The translations under genes and the position numbers were made by a program. Under the pieces are notes generated by a model. It saw only the letters and a list, made by a program, of their open reading frames with translations, ran no database searches and was not told the DNA's origin. A stretch of DNA of 34,600 bases from contig CALEXY010000002.1 in the NCBI GenBank assembly GCA_937924995.1, positions 1-34,600 on the forward strand, given 5' to 3'. The DNA is from an uncultured Candidatus Saccharibacteria bacterium. GTDB lineage: Bacteria; Patescibacteriota; Saccharimonadia; Saccharimonadales; Saccharimonadaceae. Below, piece after piece: positions 10,301-16,103 of this stretch. Within the stretch, counting starts at the first letter, position 1. Every line of letters begins with the position of its first letter.

Positions 10301-10455
10301 TTGGAAAAATCCGCTCCCTGCTTTGGTGTAAAAATTGAACTACTTTTTTGTTCATCCTGCAGATTTTTTTGTGTGGTTTTATTAGCATCAGAATCCACTG
10401 ACGTTCCCGTCATATTCTTTCGCATAATGATATTTTCCACCGGATTTTCGCTCAT
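7318..10455 (-). CDS. VirD4/TraG-like type IV coupling-protein ATPase
   Basis: 1045 residues. A single membrane helix at about 57-80 anchors a large cytoplasmic part. The ATPase core has Walker A GSSGMGKS (about 489-496), followed by FCFIDPHGDV, and a Walker B LFVDEFQNF (about 737-745) within the stretch that resembles the TraM-recognition / TraG-D C-terminal domain (ILSEARKFRLNLIVANQF). These features identify a hexameric DNA-pumping ATPase of the VirD4/TraD group. The stretch between the membrane helix and Walker A (about 90-480) is large and not recognised. The C-terminal 150 residues are charged, low-complexity and probably disordered. In conjugation systems such ATPases recruit DNA or protein substrates to a type IV channel; no relaxase, VirB4 or pilin is in this window, so the transported substrate is unknown. 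The gene lies 116 bp after the Q/G/M-rich gene on the same strand. Confidence 0.82.
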   Translation of the reverse strand: MSENPVENIIMRKNMTGTSVDSDANKTTQKNLQDEQKSSSIFTPKQGADFSKIFSNNIIIGVQIFILVLVAALFVGVKILAKKRKAKEYERSLKLIPLLIHLPPATDDIQGGGRDERDVNEEAISQSTIMYSIIASTLKKESFNTKLYGQKYFSFEMVVVDGLVKYYAVVPAVTTEIVKQAIQSSYPTARLEEAEVENIFSNAGLGDEAKEDEDSRNVAGGELIFKKEEYYPIQVFSESKWDAQLAILNAFAKAKKGEGLGLQIMFRPVGDGWRKKVEEIVKNLREGKKVKSASGFFGQGRVLNLIMDVIRAPFEVPELHEYEKGKEATKEVSQAKLDEAQMIENKTKYPVFECLIRVVAHSSSHERSEALVGGVVAAFSQLDSPTMNGFKYDMAKKMDTLVTNYIFRFFPTKKKGMILNTQELASIFHLPSEAAIPSSGVERQMTKQVDAPTVLVEEGLELGVNEYRGNTKMIKLGEDDRRRHTYIIGSSGMGKSVLLKNLAYQDMLAGKGFCFIDPHGDVTEELLSMVPENRIDDVIYFDPSDTDFPIGMNMLEFAITEQKDFIVQEGINMLYSLYDPGHTGIFGPRGEQMFRNAALLLMSDPRGATFLDIPSPFINPDLVADKLKYVTDRDLFDYWTKEFPASQKSNDAGEVVTWFASKWSPFKQNTMMKRVLGQTKSGFNIREIMDQQKILLVNLSKGKLGELNSKLLGMIFVMKFQTAAMSRVDTPEHERKDFCLFVDEFQNFSTDSFESILSEARKFRLNLIVANQFMTQLTDKIREGVLGNVGTIIAGRLGVTDAEMMEKVFTPTFKAEDLHKQPNYHAIATVLMHGMPSAPFTMRLLPPRGKEDRNIFAALKDYSAKKYGRPGEEVEKEIEDRLRISDGEEGRANIENGNFASNEPWDGAMDAALGLDNFDRDEKGIPLGVKKVPASEAKVGSPEMAEFLEKMKAEEGSQKKAERAASDMAEAVAGRGESERSDAGASKEGRAKFTLDDINAELDDLMAEKNSSATEPEVVNVSMEAVSEANQEDGRLKDGTVIKIR

Positions 10456-10571
10456 TTTTGTCTCTTCTTTTGTCTTGTTTAGCTATGTCTTATTTTCTTA
10501 ATTTATCTTCGTTTTTTCCTAAACTTTTTTCAGGCTAGCCTTTTTCTTTCCTATTTTCCTCTGATCTTCAT

Positions 10572-11351
10572 CTAATTATCTTGTCCGAGTATTCTTCCAT
10601 ATCTGTCGAGCAAAAGTTTCGCGCTCAGCATTCTTTTTTGTCGATACTGTATGGTCGGACTTTTAATCTTCTTAGTTTTCTCAACTTCTTTCAGAATTTC
10701 TTCCTCTAAACCATCTCTGTCTCGCGCCTTCGGCAGATCTGTTCCAATCAGTTTTCCATCTTCGAAAGTCCGCGTCCCCACCGTTACAATCTTACCCAGA
10801 TCACTTTTTGGCACCCCCTCATCACTAAATTCCTCCCCCTGTTCGACCTCCCCCTGTTCGACCTCCGCCCGTTCCGTCTCCAGTTTTTTTTCTTGTTCAA
10901 TCTGTGAATTTGCATTTTCAAAGCCCTGTATCTGCTCTGAATGAATTTGCATTGGGTTTATTTGCTCAAACTGCGCCTGGCCTGGCATACTATTCATCTG
11001 TGCTTGCTCCGGTACGCCACCTGTCCGCACCCCCTCTGGAATACCATTCACCTGTGCCTGTCCTGGCACTCCGCTCATCTGCGCCTGCATCGCCATCTGG
11101 CCCATCGCCATCTGTCCTCTGTCAAAACCGTTCGCCCCAGGCATTCCCTGAGCTTCAAACATTTGATTCAATCTCGCCATAGCTTCATCTTGCGTCATCC
11201 CAGTTGGAACCTGTTCTGCCCCAAAACCACCCGAAGGCATCTGCCCCACCCCATCCGGTACCTGTTCCACCCCTAAAGAATTTAAGCCAGAAAAATCCTG
11301 TCGTTCTCGATCATTTACTCCAGAAACCTGCCCAATATTTTTCTGATCCAT
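10572..11351 (-). CDS. Q/G/M-rich low-complexity protein of unknown function
   Basis: 259 residues, family not recognised. Residues 1-150 are rich in Gln, Gly, Met and Pro with recurring short units (GQMAMGQMAM, VPGQAQV, MPGQAQF, GGVPEQAQM), and look disordered. A directly duplicated VEQGE pentad follows, then a more ordered, basic C-terminal part (about 185-259, KIVTVGTRTFEDGKLIG and RQKRMLSAKLLLDRYGRIL). No signal peptide or membrane span is seen, so it is probably cytoplasmic. It sits between a small membrane protein and the TraG-like ATPase, all on the minus strand; a role as accessory or scaffold protein of that ATPase is inference. The ATG follows TGCTAAAAT by six bases, predicting a leaderless mRNA. 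Confidence 0.65.
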   Translation of the reverse strand: MDQKNIGQVSGVNDRERQDFSGLNSLGVEQVPDGVGQMPSGGFGAEQVPTGMTQDEAMARLNQMFEAQGMPGANGFDRGQMAMGQMAMQAQMSGVPGQAQVNGIPEGVRTGGVPEQAQMNSMPGQAQFEQINPMQIHSEQIQGFENANSQIEQEKKLETERAEVEQGEVEQGEEFSDEGVPKSDLGKIVTVGTRTFEDGKLIGTDLPKARDRDGLEEEILKEVEKTKKIKSPTIQYRQKRMLSAKLLLDRYGRILGQDN

Positions 11352-11357
11352 GTCTCT

Positions 11358-11366
11358 ATTTTAGCA
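11358..11366 (-). promoter_or_regulatory. Extended -10 promoter of the Q/G/M-rich gene (leaderless)
   Basis: TGCTAAAAT on the minus strand, followed by AGAGAC and the ATG at 11351. The expected start coincides with the start codon. Confidence 0.55.
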
Positions 11367-11386
11367 TAAAGACTTTGAAAAAAATA

Positions 11387-11743
11387 CTATTTCACCATCT
11401 TGGTGAACACAAAAAATAACAAACCAACAAAAATTGCCGGTAAGAAAATCAAAACCAGCAAATTTGTCACACTTGAAGCCACTAAAATCAACAACATAAT
11501 CGGATACATCGCAATAATTCCCGCTTTAAAATAGTCTGTTTGCGTGGTTCTGTTTTTTAGAAAAACTACCTTCAAAAATAGGTTCATCACCCAGGTAATA
11601 ATTCCAAAAACCAGAACATAAAGCAGCACAAAAGCCAGCATAATCCCTAGCGGGCCGACCATCATTGGCGTAGTAGTGAAGAGCATAACTACCAAAATTA
11701 CCAAAGAAATTAAGCTCGAAATTCCAATCAAAAGATTAACCAT
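11387..11743 (-). CDS. Small polytopic membrane protein
   Basis: 118 residues from the ATG at 11743; an in-frame TTG at 11791 would add 16 residues but has no ribosome site. Nearly the whole protein is hydrophobic, with about four predicted membrane helices and one hydrophilic loop (LKNRTTQTDYFK). The family is not recognised. The ATG lies six bases after TATAAT, which favours this start and a leaderless transcript, but readthrough from the strong promoter at 12050-12078 would also cover it. Its position just before the Q/G/M-rich gene (36 bp) and the TraG-like ATPase suggests a membrane partner of that system; this is inference from order only. Confidence 0.65.
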   Translation of the reverse strand: MVNLLIGISSLISLVILVVMLFTTTPMMVGPLGIMLAFVLLYVLVFGIITWVMNLFLKVVFLKNRTTQTDYFKAGIIAMYPIMLLILVASSVTNLLVLIFLPAIFVGLLFFVFTKMVK

Positions 11744-11749
11744 AAGACT

Positions 11750-11755
11750 ATTATA
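11750..11755 (-). promoter_or_regulatory. -10 element of the small membrane protein gene (leaderless)
   Basis: Perfect TATAAT on the minus strand, six bases (AGTCTT) before the ATG at 11743. No TGn extension and no -35 match is seen. Confidence 0.5.
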
Positions 11756-11809
11756 AAACAATTTCCTATTCCCTCCCAGAAATATTTTCAATTGCTTTGG
11801 TTTTCCATA

Positions 11810-12043
11810 AATTTATCTAATGTACGATGGAAAATACCATAGTCAAGCGGGTGGTTATCTGGCAAAAAACATAACTATAAGCCACAACCATCACCGCTTG
11901 AAATTGACCGCTCCACTTTTAGTGGGGCAAAAGATCAGCCTCAGCTGATACGCCAGAAAATCTGGCTAACGTAGTCTTAGTCGCTACATTGGTCTTTCTC
12001 CTAATTGTTAATGTGTTGTTTATTTGTATTTTTGTCTTTCGAC
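11810..12043 (-). ncRNA. Unidentified multi-hairpin structured RNA
   Basis: A non-coding stretch behind a strong promoter (12050-12078). Reading on the minus strand: a GUC-GAAA-GAC tetraloop hairpin at the expected 5' end; an A-rich single-stranded part; then a junction closed by GACC/GGTC that encloses four hairpins (GTAG/CTAC, GCCAGA-TTT-TCTGGC, ATCAGC/GCTGAT and CCCCAC/GTGGAG); then a long hairpin CAAGCGG/CCGCTTG with inner TGGTT/AACCA and TGGC/GCCA helices; and last ATGG-TATTTT-CCAT. It does not show the signatures of tmRNA, RNase P, SRP RNA, T-box or the common riboswitches I could check by eye. It could be an independent RNA or a 5' leader of the membrane-protein operon that begins at 11743. 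The 3' end is uncertain because no U-tract follows. Confidence 0.6.
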
Positions 12044-12049
12044 ATTCTT

Positions 12050-12078
12050 ATAGTATCACGGGTGTCTAATTTATGCAA
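12050..12078 (-). promoter_or_regulatory. Promoter of the unidentified structured RNA
   Basis: TTGCAT (12073-12078), 17 bp, TACTAT (12050-12055) on the minus strand. The expected start is at about 12043, just at a GUC-GAAA-GAC hairpin. Confidence 0.65.
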
Positions 12079-12468
12079 GCCTTTTTTCACTTAATATTTA
12101 AGTAATAAATACAACAAAATGACATAATAACCTGTTATAGACCTGAAATATCAAACATTTATTATTGTATAAATTACTACAAAATAGTCAAAAATCATCC
12201 ATGTTGTAATTAAAAACATAATAAAATACAACAATATTCATAGAAAATTACCTAAAATCCCATTCTAAATACTATAAAAAATCACCCTAACTTTAGTCAT
12301 ACTAAAATTTAAATAATTCTCCCTTTTTATATCGCTGGATCAGAAAACATTACTATTCCCTTTTCTTTTTCCTCATCAAAAAATAATTTCTTATGCCAAC
12401 CGACAAAAAACTCACGAAAAAAAATAGTATCTAAAAAATCGTCTAATAATAAAAATCCTAATTGTTAT

Positions 12469-12597
12469 AAAAATCGTTTATATTTAAGAAACAAATATTT
12501 TTAGAAGCTACTAAAACTTCATAAAAATCTAAAAATATTTTTTGGCATAAATTCTAAGCTACATTCTATTTTTATATTAAACCCAAAAACGATTTTT
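12469..12597. repeat. AT-rich nested inverted repeat
   Basis: Outer arms AAAAATCGTTT (12469-12479) and AAACGATTTTT (12587-12597) enclose a perfect 13-bp inverted repeat AAATATTTTTAGA (12493-12505) / TCTAAAAATATTT (12528-12540) with a 22-nt loop. The rest of 12100-12600 is AT-rich and I see no gene in it. Confidence 0.6.
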
Positions 12598-12603
12598 AGT
12601 TAC

Positions 12604-12628
12604 AAAAAAAGACACGCCGCAATGTGTC
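12604..12628 (-). terminator. Second (backup) terminator on the minus strand
   Basis: GACAC, 8-nt loop, GTGTC (12611-12628), then seven T residues on the minus strand (12604-12610). It lies 36 bp beyond the terminator of the small RNA at 12664-12780 and probably backs it up. Confidence 0.6.
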
Positions 12629-12663
12629 ATAAAAATCCAATAATAAAACCATCAAAATATTCA

Positions 12664-12780
12664 AAATAAAAAAAAGAAATCGGTCAAACTGCGAGGAATA
12701 CCGATTTCTTTTGTAGAGTGTGGAGTTTTTTGGCTATATTGTTTGTTTTTGGCTTGTGAACAATTTTGTTATTCAAAAGC
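12664..12780 (-). ncRNA. Short independent transcript (putative small RNA)
   Basis: Bounded on the minus strand by a consensus promoter (12788-12816) and a strong terminator: AAAAGAAATCGGT (12700-12712) pairs over 13 bp with ACCGATTTCTTTT (12672-12684), followed by a run of T. The transcript would be about 115 nt. Its 5' part is A/C-rich and little structured. A 30-codon frame starting with TTG at about 12772, preceded by GAGG, ends with TGA inside the terminator hairpin; its product would be basic. So it may be a small RNA or a tiny peptide mRNA. No known family is recognised. Confidence 0.6.
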
Positions 12781-12787
12781 TACCTCT

Positions 12788-12816
12788 ATAATACCGCTTC
12801 AAAACGCTAATGTCAA
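12788..12816 (-). promoter_or_regulatory. Promoter of the short transcript
   Basis: TTGACA (12811-12816), 17 bp, TATTAT (12788-12793) on the minus strand. The two hexamers and the spacer length are identical to those of the 16S promoter. Confidence 0.8.
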
Positions 12817-13038
12817 CATATTTTTGAATAATTATTTTACAATTTTTGCGTATTTTTTAGTTTTCCACATCTACCCCTGTTAACTCTGTTCACTATTTTT
12901 GAACAATTTTAGTTTTACTTGAACACATATTTTATTATTTTGAGCTATTTTACATCTCTCACCCCTGTTACGTATCTTTTTACATTTTTTAATTTCAATC
13001 AAAAATCATTTCTCAGGCATTTATTTATTTAAAAACAT

Positions 13039-13063
13039 AAAAAATAGCCTCGAAAAAGGCCAT
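13039..13063 (-). terminator. tmRNA terminator
   Basis: ATGGCCT (13057-13063), loop, AGGCTAT (13044-13050) forms a 7-bp stem with one G-U pair, followed by T residues, 12 bp beyond the CCA end of the tmRNA on the minus strand. Confidence 0.75.
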
Positions 13064-13074
13064 TAAAAATCGAT

Positions 13075-13425
13075 TGGTGGAGCTGCCGGATACTGCCTCC
13101 GGGTCCGAAAAATCTTCATGATATCATTCTACATGCATAGTTATTTATTTCATCTTGGTTTATATCTATAGCGACAAATAACAAAACTATAGATTACCAT
13201 GACTGATTTTCAACTTCAGCCTCGTCACTGTCCGAAATCTATTCTCGTAAATCTGATAATCTAACTACTACGAAAACTTGGAGTTAGACCAGCCTATATT
13301 AAATTAGGCAAAAGCAGGTGCATAAAGCACGTGCTTGGAAGTATTTTCTTCACTTTTTCAATACTTACGGTATCAATCGTCATGCCTGATATCTGTTAAT
13401 AATCCGTCTAAGCTTTGTCAGCCCC
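13075..13425 (-). ncRNA. ssrA: Transfer-messenger RNA (tmRNA)
   Basis: 351 nt on the minus strand. The 5' end GGGGCTGAC (from 13425) pairs with the 3' end CAGCTCC-A-CCA (13075-13087) as a 7-bp tRNA-like acceptor stem with encoded CCA. The tag frame ends GCA CCT GCT TTT GCC TAA (stop at 13304-13306); the preceding codons give a tag of about SEENTSKHVLYAPAFA, hydrophobic at its end as proteolysis tags should be. The exact resume codon (near 13351-13357) is not certain. The T-arm stem CCGGA/TCCGG is intact, but its loop reads GGCAGTA instead of the usual TTCRANN. tmRNA rescues stalled ribosomes together with SmpB, which is not in this window. Only a terminator follows, so it is monocistronic. 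Confidence 0.92.
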
Positions 13426-13435
13426 AACTAACCTT

Positions 13436-13444
13436 ATTATATCA
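13436..13444 (-). promoter_or_regulatory. tmRNA promoter (extended -10)
   Basis: TGATATAAT on the minus strand: a perfect -10 with TGn extension, ending 11 bp before the mature 5' end. The -35 is poor. A short precursor trimmed by RNase P is expected. Confidence 0.65.
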
Positions 13445-13523
13445 TAAAAAGCTCAATTCACCTTCATTCTTCCCTTATTTGGATCATTTGTTTAACAAAG
13501 ATGCATTACATAAAGAATCTAAA

Positions 13524-13557
13524 CATAAGCAAGTTATTAAAAGCATAAGCAAGTTAT
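13524..13557. repeat. Paired direct repeat, 14-bp motif, 20-bp period
   Basis: CATAAGCAAGTTAT occurs exactly twice (13524-13537 and 13544-13557), starts 20 bp apart, in the gap between the divergent tmRNA promoter and comM. The identical 14-mer is also at 2291-2304. Confidence 0.65.
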
Positions 13558-13673
13558 CATTTAGCTCATTTTCCTATTCGTCGCCCCTAATCATACTGTT
13601 TATTCTTTATTTTAATAAGCACCAAAATCATCATTTTCTTGGCATTTTTAACAAAACGATTCATTATAAAACT

Positions 13674-15254
13674 ATGAATGTTAAAGTATTTACCGCCATC
13701 CCCACCGGTTACTCTGGTCAACTAATTGAAGTTGAGGGTACCACCAATAAAGGTCTCCCGAGTTTTAATCTCGTGGGTATGGGGGATAAGACTATTCTTG
13801 AATCCAAAGAACGCGTCAGAAGTGCCGTCGTAAACTCAGATTTTTCCTTCCCAAAACATAAAATTGTCATCAATCTTGCCCCTGCTGACCTTATTAAAAG
13901 TGGCTCTTCTCTGGATTTGCCCATCGCTATCAACATTTTAATTCTCGCTAAACAACTTCGTGAAGAAGATATCAAAGGCCTCTTTTTTACTGGCGAATTA
14001 TCTCTTGATGGCAGTCTTAAGCCAGTCAAAGGCATCCTCAATATTATTGAAACTGCTAAAAATCACGGTTTTAAACATATTTTTCTTCCCGCCGCCTCCG
14101 CCGCCAAATCCATCCTTATCCAAGGTATCGAAATTTATCCCGTGCGCGCCCTTAAGCAGCTCTTTCTTCATCTTAAACACCAAAGTTCAATCTCGCCACT
14201 TGGCAGTTCAAGCCAAATTTCCCCTCCAGACCTCACGTCGATTTCAGAAAAGAACTCTAGCTCCGCCCCCATTTCTTCCCCTAACCCTTCTTTCTGCACT
14301 CTTGACCAAATTCAGGGTCTCGATTTTGCCAAGCGCGCCCTCATTCTCGCTATTGCCGGACATCATAATCTACTCCTCTCTGGTCCACCCGGTAGTGGTA
14401 AAACTTTACTCGCGAGTGCAGCCAAAGATCTTCTTCCGCCACCTAGCCCCGCCGAACTTATCTCAATTTACAAAATTCACGGTCTCACCACCGAACTTGA
14501 TCAAATTCCTCAAAAACGCCCCTTCCGTCAGCCCCACCACAGTAGTTCCGCCTGTTCCATTATTGGTGGTGGCAACCCCATTCTCCCAGGTGAGATTTCT
14601 CTCGCCCATCATGGCATCCTTTTTCTCGACGAATTACCCGAATTTCCGAGATCTGTACTCGAAGCTATGCGCCAACCACTCGAAGATCACCAGATTTCGA
14701 TCTCTCGAGCCAAAGAACGTGCTACTTTTCCCGCCAACTTTACGCTATTCGCCACCATGAATCCCTGCCCCTGTGGTTATTATGGTTCACATATTAAACC
14801 TTGCACCTGTACGCCTACTCAGATCCACAACTACACCAAGCATCTTAGTGGTCCCATTTTTGATCGCATTGATATCAAACTTCATCTCCCCTATCTTGAT
14901 CAAAATCTTCTCATCGATCACCTCTCGACCAAATCTCCATCTGAAAATTCCGCTAAAAATCTTATTTTTTACCGAGATAAAATTCTCCGCATCACCCAAC
15001 TTCAAACTGAACGCTACAATTCCACCAATAAATTCAACGGCACCCTCACATCTGCTGAAATTTCTCAATATATTCACCTAAGCACAACCTTAAAAACCGA
15101 ATTGAAACGCGCCACCGAAACCCTAAAACTCTCCTCCCGTGCCATCATTAAAATCATCAAACTCAGCCGCACCATCGCCGATTATGACAACTCATCAGAA
15201 ATCAAACTCGAACACCTCAAGGAAGCTATTTGTTTTACTACCTTTTCACCCTGA
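13674..15254 (+). CDS. comM: ComM/YifB family AAA+ ATPase (Mg-chelatase-like)
   Basis: 526 residues from the ATG at 13674 (MNVKVFTAIPTGYSG, the typical family start). The open frame extends further upstream, but that part runs antisense through the tmRNA gene. The N-terminal half is the Lon-S5-like domain of ComM (LPSFNLVGMGD, SLDLPIAI, FTGELSLDG). The AAA+ module has Walker A GPPGSGKT, Walker B ILFLDELPEF, and the Cys-rich NPCPCGYYGS...CTCTPTQI segment. In studied bacteria ComM is a hexameric helicase that extends branch migration of incoming single-stranded DNA during natural transformation. No clear ribosome site precedes the ATG; a weak CATTAT about 6 bp upstream may mean a leaderless mRNA. 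Paired direct repeats lie 117-150 bp upstream. The infC promoter follows directly. Confidence 0.93.
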   Translation: MNVKVFTAIPTGYSGQLIEVEGTTNKGLPSFNLVGMGDKTILESKERVRSAVVNSDFSFPKHKIVINLAPADLIKSGSSLDLPIAINILILAKQLREEDIKGLFFTGELSLDGSLKPVKGILNIIETAKNHGFKHIFLPAASAAKSILIQGIEIYPVRALKQLFLHLKHQSSISPLGSSSQISPPDLTSISEKNSSSAPISSPNPSFCTLDQIQGLDFAKRALILAIAGHHNLLLSGPPGSGKTLLASAAKDLLPPPSPAELISIYKIHGLTTELDQIPQKRPFRQPHHSSSACSIIGGGNPILPGEISLAHHGILFLDELPEFPRSVLEAMRQPLEDHQISISRAKERATFPANFTLFATMNPCPCGYYGSHIKPCTCTPTQIHNYTKHLSGPIFDRIDIKLHLPYLDQNLLIDHLSTKSPSENSAKNLIFYRDKILRITQLQTERYNSTNKFNGTLTSAEISQYIHLSTTLKTELKRATETLKLSSRAIIKIIKLSRTIADYDNSSEIKLEHLKEAICFTTFSP

Positions 15255-15262
15255 TTTACCCC

Positions 15263-15291
15263 TTGAAAATCCCTAAAAATTTTGTTATAAT
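15263..15291 (+). promoter_or_regulatory. infC operon promoter
   Basis: TTGAAA (15263-15268), 17 bp, TATAAT (15286-15291), starting 8 bp after the comM stop. The leader is about 25 nt and carries AAAGGA before the ATT start. Confidence 0.75.
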
Positions 15292-15322
15292 TCACCCTAA
15301 GGTTAAAAAGAAAGGAATCAAC

Positions 15323-15844
15323 ATTAGTACTAAAACTTCACGCACCAAAATCAATGGAGAAATCCGCTATGAACAGGTACGCGTTATTGGCACTAATGGA
15401 GAGCAGCTTGGCATCATGTCAAGCAAGGAAGCTCAGGTTCTGGCCCGGGAGCAAGGCGTTGACCTCGTCGAAATCGCAGGTAATGCCACCCCTCCGGTCG
15501 TTAAAATCATCGATTGGGGTAAATATCAGTACCAAAAGATGAAAGAAGAGGCTAAAAATCGTAAAAAAGCTCGTGAAAAGCAATCCGAGCTCAAACAAAT
15601 GAAGATTGGTCTCAAAATCAGCGACAATGACCTCAACATTAAAATCCGCAAAATTAAGAGTTTTCTCGAAGATGGCGATCACTGCCGTATTATCATTACC
15701 TTCAAGGGTCGTGAAATGGCACATAAAGAAATTGGTTCTCAACTTCTTGATCGTATTCTCGAACAAATGGCCGACTGTGCCATTGTCGAAGGAAAACCAC
15801 AATTTGCTGGACGCAACTTATCAGTCGGAGTACGAAAAAAGTAA
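15323..15844 (+). CDS. infC: Translation initiation factor IF-3
   Basis: 173 residues, starting at ATT (15323-15325). The evidence for ATT is AAAGGA six bases upstream, no ATG, GTG or TTG in a suitable place, and the well-known AUU start of infC in many bacteria, which lets IF-3 control its own translation. The product begins STKTSRTKINGEIRYEQVRVIG. The N-domain (about 7-80, IRYEQVRVIG, EAQVLAREQGVDLVEI, PPVVKIIDWGKYQYQ), the lysine-rich linker helix and the C-domain (IKIRKIKSFLEDGDHCRIIITFKGREMAH) are all complete. It is first in an infC-rpmI-rplT-rpmB operon. IF-3 binds the 30S subunit and proofreads the start codon and initiator tRNA. Confidence 0.95.
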   Translation: MSTKTSRTKINGEIRYEQVRVIGTNGEQLGIMSSKEAQVLAREQGVDLVEIAGNATPPVVKIIDWGKYQYQKMKEEAKNRKKAREKQSELKQMKIGLKISDNDLNIKIRKIKSFLEDGDHCRIIITFKGREMAHKEIGSQLLDRILEQMADCAIVEGKPQFAGRNLSVGVRKK

Positions 15845-15906
15845 TTTCCTACTTTCAAGGTTCCCTGATCGCACATTGAATACTAAATTAACTAAAAGGA
15901 AAGCCT

Positions 15907-16101
15907 ATGCCAAAGCTTAAAACTCACAAAGGTACCGCTAAGCGTATTAAAATTTCCGGCACCGGTAAATTAATCCGCGAACGCGCCTATGGCAACCACA
16001 TTCTTGCCAAAAAATCTAAAGCCCGCAAACGTAACATGAAGACTGCTGGTGCAGTCGAGGGTAAGATTGCTAAAAACATTAAAAGCGCATTAGGAGTTTA
16101 A
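15907..16101 (+). CDS. rpmI: 50S ribosomal protein L35
   Basis: 64 residues, very basic (MPKLKTHKGTAKRIKISGTGK, then KSKARKRNM), full length for bL35. AAGGAAAGCCT precedes the ATG. It is the second gene of the infC operon, 62 bp after infC and 2 bp before rplT. Confidence 0.97.
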   Translation: MPKLKTHKGTAKRIKISGTGKLIRERAYGNHILAKKSKARKRNMKTAGAVEGKIAKNIKSALGV

Positions 16102-16103
16102 TC

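Noticed and set aside
11810..12043. The structured RNA as a tmRNA
   Set aside because: There is no tRNA-like end or CCA; the true tmRNA is at 13075-13425.
12862..12872. TTTTCCACA resembling a DnaA box, hinting at an origin
   Set aside because: Only one copy, no dnaA or dnaN nearby, and no cluster of boxes.
13524..13557. Paired repeats as a CRISPR array or a clear LytTR box
   Set aside because: Only two 14-bp copies with a 6-bp spacer, so not CRISPR; the core fits the LytTR consensus poorly, so no regulator family is assigned.
13335..13673. N-terminal extension of comM from an upstream start
   Set aside because: It runs antisense through the tmRNA gene and the repeats; the family's usual N-terminus begins at the ATG at 13674.
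15230..15322. Longer infC start upstream of the ATT
   Set aside because: It would begin inside comM and span the infC promoter; the ATT has a well-placed AAAGGA and starts the protein where IF-3 normally starts.
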